This document shows, one piece after another, positions 55,101 through 61,900 of a stretch of DNA of 64,000 nt. Both the position numbers and the translations under genes were made by a program. The stretch is from Isoperla grammatica. Taxonomy: Eukaryota; Arthropoda; Insecta; Plecoptera; Perlodidae. The notes below the pieces were generated by a model. The model saw only the letters and a program-made list of their open reading frames with translations. It was not told the origin of the DNA and did no database searches. The number at the start of each line of letters is the position of its first letter. Positions within the stretch are counted from its first letter, which is position 1. The stretch is from contig OX246749.1 in the NCBI GenBank assembly GCA_945910005.1, positions 34,622,084-34,686,083 of the forward strand. Direction: 5' to 3'.

Positions 55101-55924
55101 TTGGACGACGTGCGGAGGCAGCCCAAGTACGCTGACAGTTATTATTGATTTATTATTCCCGACCTCATTGTTGGGCACGGGAGCAGATATAAAAAAAAAT
55201 ACAACCATAGGGCACTAGCAACACCAAAAGACAACAATGAAACAAATTAATTGAATCGATGGACAAACAACAAGCTGTCAAAGAATAATTCCTTCCGATT
55301 TTGGAAAAAAAAAAAAAAAAAAATACACATACAAAACTTTCACTTAGTTGTTGTCTATCATTAAAAGTTTTAAATGGCTGGCAGTTACTATTGCTACACT
55401 TGTTTTTATTTCTATGGTTGCAAGTTTATTATTTTGACAGCTGATGGTTTGTCCATCAGTTCAATTCATTTGTTGCATTGTTGTCTTTTGGTGTTGCTAG
55501 TGCCCTATAAGCCTAATAATAAAATAAAGTAAATAATAATATATAACAATAAATAAAAACATTACAATTATTATTATTAGGCCTAGTTAACTAACCAAAT
55601 AATTAATTATAGTTAATTTATTGTTATTACACTGAGAATGGTTGTTGTTGTTGTCCTGGCAGGAAGTTCATCTGCCTGAACGACAACCTGGACCCCTCCC
55701 GTGAGAGCGACAACGCCGTCGCGCGTGCAGTGTTGCAAGACTTCTACGAGTCTCTGTTCCCGCTGGCCTCGACCTTCGAGCTGCCCCCCGACCTTCGCAA
55801 CAGGTTCCTGCACGTCCGCGACCTTGAGCGATGGCGCGACAACCGGGCGAGGCTGCGGTCGGCCATCTACGTCTGTCTGCTGGGGCTGGCAGCCTTCACT
55901 GCCGTCAACCTCTTCAGCACTGAG
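40035..55924 (+). CDS. GNPTAB: GlcNAc-1-phosphotransferase alpha/beta precursor, 15 exons, 3' incomplete
   Basis: This enzyme of the Golgi transfers GlcNAc-1-phosphate to mannose on lysosomal hydrolases, the first step of the mannose-6-phosphate tag (family knowledge). Exons: 40035-40154, 40715-40965, 41568-41737, 43356-43540, 44030-44152, 44582-44781, 48755-48857, 49621-49792, 49884-50185, 50707-51046, 52232-52463, 53002-53154, 54204-54372, 54936-55126, 55663-55924; 2973 nt, 991 codons, all phases agree. Domains: signal anchor (20-36), Stealth CR1 (about 76-90, [14 protein letters not shown]), CR2 (about 284-384), one LNR/Notch repeat with six Cys (394-424), charged middle (442-656), CR3 (about 700-770), EF-hand-like FDTDRSGTWSDREL (about 778-792), CR4 (about 904-960), C-terminal membrane segment (about 968-988). 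Vertebrate proteins are longer, with a second LNR and a DMAP-binding region, which I do not see here. The cytoplasmic tail exon is outside the window. Confidence 0.93.
40715..40965 (+). CDS. GNPTAB: GNPTAB exon 2 (Stealth CR1)
   Basis: Starts [14 protein letters not shown] and carries the CR1 motif [14 protein letters not shown], thought to form part of the catalytic site in Stealth proteins. Acceptor GCGCAACAG, donor ACAG/GTATTG, phase 2 at the end. Confidence 0.93.
40966..41567 (+). other. GNPTAB intron 2
   Basis: No gene. Positions 41005-41200 are a diverged relative of the sequence at 14215-14500 and 28.8-29.0 kb, so an interspersed repeat. Ends in a TCTCTCTCTCTCGCAG acceptor. Confidence 0.5.
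41568..41737 (+). CDS. GNPTAB: GNPTAB exon 3
   Basis: Encodes [18 protein letters not shown] and [20 protein letters not shown], the variable region between CR1 and CR2. Starts in phase 2, ends in phase 1 at ACGG/GTGAGT. Called from open frame and matching phases. Confidence 0.85.
41738..42160 (+). other. GNPTAB intron 3, left part
   Basis: AT-rich; nothing recognised before the LINE. Confidence 0.4.
42165..43322 (+). mobile_element. 5'-truncated Jockey/CR1-type LINE in GNPTAB intron 3
   Basis: Encodes [68 protein letters not shown] and [18 protein letters not shown]: the distal RT and C-terminal part of a non-LTR element, ending at 43061. A 3' UTR and an (AAT)n tail at 43300-43322 follow. 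Uninterrupted ORF, so fairly young. Same strand as the host gene. Confidence 0.88.
43356..43540 (+). CDS. GNPTAB: GNPTAB exon 4
   Basis: Encodes [20 protein letters not shown] and [20 protein letters not shown]. Phase 1 at start, 0 at end (CTACAG/GTGGGT). It begins only 33 bp after the LINE tail. Confidence 0.88.
43541..44029 (+). other. GNPTAB intron 4
   Basis: T-rich; a LINE-tail-like end (CCTAAAAATAAAATAATT) near 43845-43865. No gene. Confidence 0.4.
44030..44152 (+). CDS. GNPTAB: GNPTAB exon 5
   Basis: 41 codons, [20 protein letters not shown] to [10 protein letters not shown], the stretch just before CR2. Phase 0 on both sides. Confidence 0.9.
44153..44581 (+). other. GNPTAB intron 5
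   Basis: AT-rich; nothing recognised. The acceptor is GATGTCCCCAG; the nearer AG at 44565 would break the frame. Confidence 0.5.
44582..44781 (+). CDS. GNPTAB: GNPTAB exon 6 (Stealth CR2)
   Basis: Encodes [40 protein letters not shown] and [15 protein letters not shown], the CR2 core. Ends in phase 2 (CACAG/GTACGC). Confidence 0.95.
45076..45090. repeat. Target-site duplication, left
   Basis: TATAAAGAATCTTTA, repeated exactly at 48476-48490. It bounds the Penelope-like insertion. Confidence 0.92.
45387..47081 (-). CDS. Penelope-like RT with GIY-YIG endonuclease, 5'-truncated
   Basis: 564 codons remain. RT motifs: [20 protein letters not shown] near 46950, [38 protein letters not shown] near 46520 and [11 protein letters not shown] near 46420 (IDD catalytic triad). 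C-terminal: a Cys/His-rich [11 protein letters not shown] linker and a GIY-YIG domain ([20 protein letters not shown] ... R near 45620-45690). The frame is open to 47081, where the element is cut; the N-terminus is missing. Family knowledge: Penelope-like elements use RT plus GIY-YIG to insert. Confidence 0.9.
   Translation of the reverse strand, partial: YKLLQGDPTTTHLQKVKDFVNSRGKAQNLSENDINLLTPKEPRTPTFYMLPKIHKPNNPGRPIVASFDSPTERISAFVDYHLQPLVTGLESHIKDTYDFLEKLKSLAMPLPANALMATIDVTSLYTNIPTTQGLSALEKYLNSRPQNTKPDTQFLVGLSQLVLSMNNFSFMDRHYLQTKGTAMGTRMAPSYANLFMGKVETDFLKTQGLQPLCWFRFIDDIYAIWTHGEESFATFLEELNTFTSLRFTWEISKHHVNFLDVDVWIRDGHLETSVHFKPTNSQQYLHYDSCHPNYTKQALPHALAIRGHRICSNEEDLAKYCHRIANAFVARGYPRQKVLNQIHRPNKPRTPPNNSIIPLVTQWHPGLHVLNGIMKRGAHILKSSALTNDLAKNLPRVYFRRPPNISDRIVRHTPDRKKEKLPLPRGSHPCHRPRCKTCAIHPSTTSFTARATGKTYPIRQHYNCTTTNLIYQLQCQLCPAEYIGLTTNSLSTRMNGHRQDTVQKLDLKPVAQHAGTHNKGFNDCYTTRVVRSLPPSCNEEHLRQWELAHQIVTNSRQKPNLNLR
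47083..48213 (+). CDS. Penelope-like element, second copy, more truncated
   Basis: 376 codons from [19 protein letters not shown] to NLNLR and stop, identical in protein sequence to the distal part of the left copy. It keeps [11 protein letters not shown] and the GIY-YIG domain but lacks the proximal RT. Confidence 0.9.
   Translation, partial: PSYANLFMGKVETDFLKTQGLQPLCWFRFIDDIYAIWTHGEESFATFLEELNTFTSLRFTWEISKHHVNFLDVDVWIRDGHLETSVHFKPTNSQQYLHYDSCHPNYTKQALPHALAIRGHRICSNEEDLAKYCHRIANAFVARGYPRQKVLNQIHRPNKPRTPPNNSIIPLVTQWHPGLHVLNGIMKRGAHILKSSALTNDLAKNLPRVYFRRPPNISDRIVRHTPDRKKEKLPLPRGSHPCHRPRCKTCAIHPSTTSFTARATGKTYPIRQHYNCTTTNLIYQLQCQLCPAEYIGLTTNSLSTRMNGHRQDTVQKLDLKPVAQHAGTHNKGFNDCYTTRVVRSLPPSCNEEHLRQWELAHQIVTNSRQKPNLNLR
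48339..48365 (+). ncRNA. Hammerhead-ribozyme-like core in Penelope 3' region
   Basis: GTGACCA, a GGCC-ACGTA-GGCC stem-loop, then GAAACG. This has the layout of the hammerhead core (CUGANGA, stem II, GAAA) known from Penelope-like elements, but with G at position 3 and C at position 8. An identical copy is at 45235-45261 on the minus strand. Stems I and III are not convincing, so activity is doubtful. Confidence 0.35.
48476..48490. repeat. Target-site duplication, right
   Basis: TATAAAGAATCTTTA, the partner of 45076-45090. Confidence 0.92.
48755..48857 (+). CDS. GNPTAB: GNPTAB exon 7 (CR2 end)
   Basis: Encodes [20 protein letters not shown] and [14 protein letters not shown]. Includes the conserved YLNDDVMFG motif. 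Starts phase 2, ends phase 0. The donor GTGATT is weak. Confidence 0.95.
48858..49215 (+). other. GNPTAB intron 7, unique part
   Basis: AT-rich; nothing recognised. Confidence 0.4.
49216..49660 (+). repeat. 102-bp tandem repeats across the exon 8 acceptor
   Basis: The acceptor plus exon start (TTGCAG/GTGTACCTA...) occurs at 49286, 49417, 49519 and 49621, so spacings are 131, 102 and 102 bp. Only the last copy continues into the full exon. In the others, exon sequence stops after GCATGTAAT and a degenerate piece of the LNR coding region (GTGACCCCCAGTGCAATG) follows. A TGTG microsatellite enlarges the 131-bp unit. The two regular units are 34 codons long and stay open in the exon frame. Confidence 0.88.
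49621..49792 (+). CDS. GNPTAB: GNPTAB exon 8 (LNR/Notch repeat)
   Basis: Encodes [38 protein letters not shown]: six Cys with the LNR spacing and Asp/Asn calcium ligands. Phase 0 at start, 1 at end (ATGG/GTGAGC). The last of four equivalent acceptors was used because only it leads to the full exon. Confidence 0.93.
49884..50185 (+). CDS. GNPTAB: GNPTAB exon 9
   Basis: About 100 mostly charged residues ([54 protein letters not shown]). Contains RRKR, a possible furin-type site (model residues 478-481). Low conservation; called from frame, splice sites and phase. Confidence 0.8.
50186..50706 (+). other. GNPTAB intron 9
   Basis: AT-rich; nothing recognised. Confidence 0.4.
50707..51046 (+). 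CDS. GNPTAB: GNPTAB exon 10
   Basis: About 113 residues, very Arg-rich ([40 protein letters not shown]). Phase 0 at start, 1 at end (CAGG/GTACGT). Several NxS/T sites. No domain recognised; it lies where vertebrate proteins have a longer spacer. Confidence 0.8.
51047..52231 (+). other. GNPTAB intron 10
   Basis: No gene. An (AAAT)n run near 51670-51688 looks like a LINE tail. Confidence 0.4.
52232..52463 (+). CDS. GNPTAB: GNPTAB exon 11 (CR3 start)
   Basis: Encodes [20 protein letters not shown] and [20 protein letters not shown], the start of the beta-subunit region and CR3. The position corresponding to the vertebrate alpha/beta cleavage (just before the DTFA-like motif) reads RPGQM and lacks a clear site-1 protease motif. 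Ends in phase 2 at CAA/GTAGGT. Confidence 0.93.
52464..53001 (+). other. GNPTAB intron 11 with LINE 3' UTR fragment
   Basis: 52555-52665 closely matches 28150-28262, the 3' UTR of the CR1/L2-like LINE. 52700-52800 has short AACAAAATGT and CAAACAAACA repeats. No gene. Confidence 0.55.
53002..53154 (+). CDS. GNPTAB: GNPTAB exon 12 (CR3 end)
   Basis: Encodes [40 protein letters not shown] and the start of an EF-hand-like loop (FDTDRSG). Phase 2 on both sides. Confidence 0.95.
53155..54203 (+). other. GNPTAB intron 12 with inverted repeat
   Basis: 53281-53337 and 53364-53412 are complementary (TGCTCCTCAACTCAGCCTTT...), with a loop of about 26 bp. A fold-back element without recognisable target duplication. 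The rest is AT-rich. Confidence 0.6.
54204..54372 (+). CDS. GNPTAB: GNPTAB exon 13
   Basis: Encodes [20 protein letters not shown] and [20 protein letters not shown] to YQDSKL. Phase 0 donor CTG/GTGAGT. Its second half is duplicated just downstream. Confidence 0.93.
54289..54534 (+). repeat. 123-bp tandem duplication across the exon 13 donor
   Basis: Two copies, starting 54289 and 54412, each with the exon end, the GTGAGT donor and about 40 bp of intron. They differ by about one base (CCTTACGAG against CCTTATGAG), so the event is recent. 123 bp is 41 codons, and read-through stays open for about 60 codons. In copy 2 an acceptor-like CTGCTCGCAG precedes an in-frame 20-codon segment ([20 protein letters not shown]). 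Confidence 0.9.
54535..54935 (+). other. GNPTAB intron 13, unique part
   Basis: AT-rich; nothing recognised. Confidence 0.4.
54936..55126 (+). CDS. GNPTAB: GNPTAB exon 14
   Basis: Encodes [40 protein letters not shown] and [16 protein letters not shown], conserved between EF-hand region and CR4. Phase 0 at start, 2 at end (CCCAA/GTACGC). Confidence 0.93.
55127..55662 (+). other. GNPTAB intron 14 with fold-back MITE
   Basis: Arms at about 55208-55290 and 55430-55508 are complementary (TAGGGCACTAGCAACACCAA at the left, its complement at the right). Same family as 33.80-34.00 kb. An A run of about 20 lies at 55303-55322. Confidence 0.65.
55663..55924 (+). CDS. GNPTAB: GNPTAB exon 15 (CR4 and membrane segment)
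   Basis: Encodes [60 protein letters not shown] and the membrane segment [19 protein letters not shown], ending STE at a phase-0 GAG/GTGAGT donor. The following exon with the cytoplasmic tail should lie past the tandem array. Confidence 0.95.
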
Positions 55925-58900
55925 GTGAGTCTTCTTCTTCTTCTCTTGTGCCCACGTTGACGTGTATGTCATCATGTGTCTTGACAACCAGGCCAGGCTG
56001 CATCTACGTCTGTCTGCAGCCTTCACTGCCGTCAACCTCTTCAGCACTGAGGTGAGTCTTCTTCTTCTTCTCTTGTGCCCACGTTGACGTGTATGTCATC
56101 ATGTGTCTTGACAACCAGGCCAGGCTGCATCTACGTCTGTCTGCAGCCTTCACTGCCGTCAACCTCTTCAGCACTGAGGTGAGTCTTCTTCTTCTTCTCT
56201 TGTGCCCACGTTGACGTGTATGTCATCATGTGTCTTGACAACCAGGCCAGGCTGCATCTACGTCTGTCTGCTGGGGCTGGCGGCCTTCACTGCCGTCAAC
56301 CTCTTCAGCACTGAGGTGAGTCTTCTTCTTCTTCTCTTGTGCCCACGTTGACGTGTATGTCATCATGTGTCTTGACAACCAGGCCAGGCTGCATCTACGT
56401 CTGTCTGCTGGGGCTGGCAGCCTTCACTGCCGTCAACCTCTTCAGCACTGAGGTGAGTCTTCTTCTTCTTCTCTTGTGCCCACGTTGACGTGTATGTCAT
56501 CATGTGTCTTGACAACCAGGCCAGGCTGCATCTACGTCTGTCTGCAGCCTTCACTGCCGTCAACCTCTTCAGCACTGAGGTGAGTCTTCTTCGTCTTCTC
56601 TTGTGCCCACGTTGACGTGTATGTCATCACGTGTCTTGACAACCAGGCCAGGCTGCATCTACGTCTGTCTGCAGCCTTCACTGCCGTCAACCTCTTCAGC
56701 ACTGAGGTGAGTCTTCTTCTTCTTCTCTTGTGCCCACGTTGACGTGTATGTCATCATGTGTCTTGACAACCAGGCCAGGCTGCATCTACGTCTGTCTGCA
56801 GCCTTCACTGCCGTCAACCTCTTCAGCACTGAGGTGAGTCTTCTTCTTCTTCTCTTGTGCCCACGTTGACGTGTATGTCATCATGTGTCTTGACAACCAG
56901 GCCAGGCTGCATCTACGTCTGTCTGCAGCCTTCACTGCCGTCAACCTCTTCAGCACTGAGGTGAGTCTTCTTCTTCTTCTCTTGTGCCCACGTTGACGTG
57001 TATGTCATCATGTGTCTTGACAACCGGGCCAGGCTGCATCTACGTCTGTCTGCAGCCTTCACTGCCGTCAACCTCTTCAGCACTGAGGTGAGTCTTCTTC
57101 TTCTTCTCTTGTGCCCACGTTGACGTGTATGTCATCATGTGTCTTGACAACCAGGCCAGGCTGCATCTACGTCTGTCTGCAGCCTTCACTGCCGTCAACC
57201 TCTTCAGCACTGAGGTGAGTCTTCTTCTTCTTCTCTTGTGCCCACGTTGACGTGTATGTCATCATGTGTCTTGACAACCAGGCCAGGCTGCATCTACGTC
57301 TGTCTGCAGCCTTCACTGCCGTCAACCTCTTCAGCACTGAGGTGAGTCTTCTTCTTCTTCTCTTGTGCCCACGTTGACGTGTATGTCATCATGTGTCTTG
57401 ACAACCAGGCCAGGCTGCATCTACGTCTGTCTGCAGCCTTCACTGCCGTCAACCTCTTCAGCACTGAGGTGAGTCTTCTTCTTCTTCTCTTGTGCCCACG
57501 TTGACGTGTATGTCATCATGTGTCTTGACAACCAGGCCAGGCTGCATCTACGTCTGTCTGCAGCCTTCACTGCCGTCAACCTCTTCAGCACTGAGGTGAG
57601 TCTTCTTCTTCTTCTCTTGTGCCCACGTTGACGTGTATGTCATCATGTGTCTTGACAACCAGGCCAGGCTGCATCTACGTCTGTCTGCTGGGGCTGGCAG
57701 CCTTCACTGCCGTCAACCTCTTCAGCACTGAGGTGAGTCTTCTTCTTCTTCTCTTGTGCCCACGTTGACGTGTATGTCATCACGTGTCTTGACAACCAGG
57801 CCAGGCTGCATCTACGTCTGTCTGCTGGGGCTGGCCGCCTTCACTGCCGTCAACCTCTTCAGCACTGAGGTGAGTCTTCTTCTTCTTCTCTTGTGCCCAC
57901 GTTGACGTGTATGTCATCACGTGTCTTGACAACCAGGCCAGGCTGCATCTACGTCTGTCTGCTGGGGCTGGCAGCCTTCACTGCCGTCAACCTCTTCAGC
58001 ACTGAGGTGAGTCTTCTTCTTCTTCTCTTGTGCCCACGTTGACGTGTATGTCATCATGTGTCCTGACAACCAGGCCAGGCTGCATCTACGTCTGTCTGCT
58101 GGGGCTGGCAGCCTTCACTGCCGTCAACCTCTTCAGCACTGAGGTGAGTCTTCTTCTTCTTCTCTTGTGCCCACGTTGACATGTATGTCATCATGTGTCT
58201 TGACAACCAGGCCAGGCTGCATCTACGTCTGTCTGCAGCCTTCACTGCCGTCAACCTCTTCAGCACTGAGGTGAGTCTTCTTCTTCTTCTCTTGTGCCCA
58301 CGTTGACGTGTATGTCATCATGTGTCTTGACAACCAGGCCAGGCTGCATCTACGTCTGTCTGCAGCCTTCACTGCCGTCAACCTCTTCAGCACTGAGGTG
58401 AGTCTTCTTCTTCTTCTCTTGTGCCCACGTTGACGTGTATGTCATCACGTGTCTTGACAACCAGGCCAGGCTGCATCTACGTCTGTCTGCAGCCTTCACT
58501 GCCGTCAACCTCTTCAGCACTGAGGTGAGTCTTCTTCTTCTTCTCTTGTGCCCACGTTGACGTGTATGTCATCATGTGTCTTGACAACCAGGCCAGGCTG
58601 CATCTACGTCTGTCTGCTGGGGCTGGCAGCCTTCACTGCCGTCAACCTCTTCAGCACTGAGGTGAGTCTTCTTCTTCTTCTCTTGTGCCCACGTTGACGT
58701 GTATGTCATCACGTGTCTTGACAACCAGGCCAGGCTGCATCTACGTCTGTCTGCAGCCTTCACTGCCGTCAACCTCTTCAGCACTGAGGTGAGTCTTCTT
58801 CTTCTTCTCTTGTGCCCACGTTGACGTGTATGTCATCACGTGTCTTGACAACCAGGCCAGGCTGCATCTACGTCTGTCTGCAGCCTTCACTGCCGTCAAC

Positions 58901-61900
58901 CTCTTCAGCACTGAGGTGAGTCTTCTTCTTCTTCTCTTGTGCCCACGTTGACGTGTATGTCATCATGTGTCTTGACAACCAGGCCAGGCTGCATCTACGT
59001 CTGTCTGCAGCCTTCACTGCCGTCAACCTCTTCAGCACTGAGGTGAGTCTTCTTCTTCTTCTCTTGTGCCCACGTTGACGTGTATGTCATCATGTGTCTT
59101 GACAACCAGGCCAGGCTGCATCTACGTCTGTCTGCAGCCTTCACTGCCGTCAACCTCTTCAGCACTGAGGTGAGTCTTCTTCTTCTTCTCTTGTGCCCAC
59201 GTTGACGTGTATGTCATCACGTGTCTTGACAACCAGGCCAGGCTGCATCTACGTCTGTCTGCAGCCTTCACTGCCGTCAACCTCTTCAGCACTGAGGTGA
59301 GTCTTCTTCTTCTTCTCTTGTGCCCACGTTGACGTGTATGTCATCATGTGTCTTGACAACCAGGCCAGGCTGCATCTACGTCTGTCTGCAGCCTTCACTG
59401 CCGTCAACCTCTTCAGCACTGAGGTGAGTCTTCTTCTTCTTCTCTTGTGCCCACGTTGACGTGTATGTCATCATGTGTCTTGACAACCAGGCCAGGCTGC
59501 ATCTACGTCTGTCTGCAGCCTTCACTGCCGTCAACCTCTTCAGCACTGAGGTGAGTCTTCTTCTTCTTCTCTTGTGCCCACGTTGACGTGTATGTCATCA
59601 TGTGTCTTGACAACCAGGCCAGGCTGCATCTACGTCTGTCTGCAGCCTTCACTGCCGTCAACCTCTTCAGCACTGAGGTGAGTCTTCTTCTTCTTCTCTT
59701 GTGCCCACGTTGACGTGTATGTCATCACGTGTCTTGACAACCAGGCCAGGCTGCATCTACGTCTGTCTGCAGCCTTCACTGCCGTCAACCTCTTCAGCAC
59801 TGAGGTGAGTCTTCTTCTTCTTCTCTTGTGCCCACGTTGACGTGTATGTCATCATGTGTCTTGACAACTGGGCCAGGCTGCATCTACGTCTGTCTGCTGG
59901 GGCTGGCAGCCTTCACTGCCGTCAACCTCTTCAGCACTGAGGTGAGTCTTCTTCTTCTTCTCTTGTGCCCACGTTGACGTGTATGTCATCATGTGTCTTG
60001 ACAACCAGGCCAGGCTGCATCTACGTCTGTCTGCTGGGGCTGGCAGCCTTCACTGCCGTCAACCTCTTCAGCACTGAGGTGAGTCTTCTTCTTCTTCTCT
60101 TGTGCCCACGTTGACGTGTATGTCATCATGTGTCTTGACAACCAGGCCAGGCTGCATCTACGTCTGTCTGCTGGGGCTGGCAGCCTTCACTGCCGTCAAC
60201 CTCTTCAGCACTGAGGTGAGTCTTCTTCTTCTTCTCTTGTGCCCACGTTGACGTGTATGTCATCACGTGTCCTGACAACCAGGCCAGGCTGCATCTACGT
60301 CTGTCTGCAGCCTTCACTGCCGTCAACCTCTTCAGCACTGAGGTGAGTCTTCTTCTTCTTCTCTTGTGCCCACGTTGACGTGTATGTCATCATGTGTCTT
60401 GACAACCAGGCCAGGCTGCATCTACGTCTGTCTGCTGGGGCTGGCAGCCTTCACTGCCGTCAACCTCTTCAGCACTGAGGTGAGTCTTCTTCTTCTTCTC
60501 TTGTGCCCACGTTGACGTGTATGTCATCATGTGTCTTGACAACCAGGCCAGGCTGCATCTACGTCTGTCTGCAGCCTTCACTGCCGTCAACCTCTTCAGC
60601 ACTGAGGTGAGTCTTCTTCTTCTTCTCTTGTGCCCACGTTGACGTGTATGTCATCACGTGTCTTGACAACCGGGCCAGGCTGCATCTACGTCTGTCTGCT
60701 GGGGCTGGCAGCCTTCACTGCCGTCAACCTCTTCAGCACTGAGGTGAGTCTTCTTCTTCTTCTCTTGTGCCCACGTTGACGTGTATGTCATCATGTGTCT
60801 TGACAACCAGGCCAGGCTGCATCTACGTCTGTCTGCTGGGGCTGGCAGCCTTCACTGCCGTCAACCTCTTCAGCACTGAGGTGAGTCTTCTTCTTCTTCT
60901 CTTGTGCCCACGTTGACGTGTATGTCATCATGTGTCTTGACAACCAGGCCAGGCTGCATCTACGTCTGTCTGCAGCCTTCACTGCCGTCAACCTCTTCAG
61001 CACTGAGGTGAGTCTTCTTCTTCTTCTCTTGTGCCCACGTTGACGTGTATGTCATCATGTGTCTTGACAACCAGGCCAGGCTGCATCTACGTCTGTCTGC
61101 TGGGGCTGGCAGCCTTCACTGCCGTCAACCTCTTCAGCACTGAGGTGAGTCTTCTTCTTCTTCTCTTGTGCCCACGTTGACGTGTATGTCATCATGTGTC
61201 TTGACAACCGCGCCAGGCTGCATCTACGTCTGTCTGCAGCCTTCACTGCCGTCAACCTCTTCAGCACTGAGGTGAGTCTTCTTCTTCTTCTCTTGTGCCC
61301 ACGTTGACGTGTATGTCATCATGTGTCTTGACAACCAGGCCAGGCTGCATCTACGTCTGTCTGCAGCCTTCACTGCCGTCAACCTCTTCAGCACTGAGGT
61401 GAGTCTTCTTCTTCTTCTCTTGTGCCCACGTTGACGTGTATGTCATCACGTGTCTTGACAACCAGGCCAGGCTGCATCTACGTCTGTCTGCAGCCTTCAC
61501 TGCCGTCAACCTCTTCAGCACTGAGGTGAGTCTTCTTCTTCTTCTCTTGTGCCCACGTTGACGTGTATGTCATCACGTGTCTTGACAACCAGGCCAGGCT
61601 GCATCTACGTCTGTCTGCAGCCTTCACTGCCGTCAACCTCTTCAGCACTGAGGTGAGTCTTCTTCTTCTTCTCTTGTGCCCACGTTGACGTGTATGTCAT
61701 CATGTGTCTTGACAACCAGGCCAGGCTGCATCTACGTCTGTCTGCAGCCTTCACTGCCGTCAACCTCTTCAGCACTGAGGTGAGTCTTCTTCTTCTTCTC
61801 TTGTGCCCACGTTGACGTGTATGTCATCATGTGTCTTGACAACCAGGCCAGGCTGCATCTACGTCTGTCTGCAGCCTTCACTGCCGTCAACCTCTTCAGC

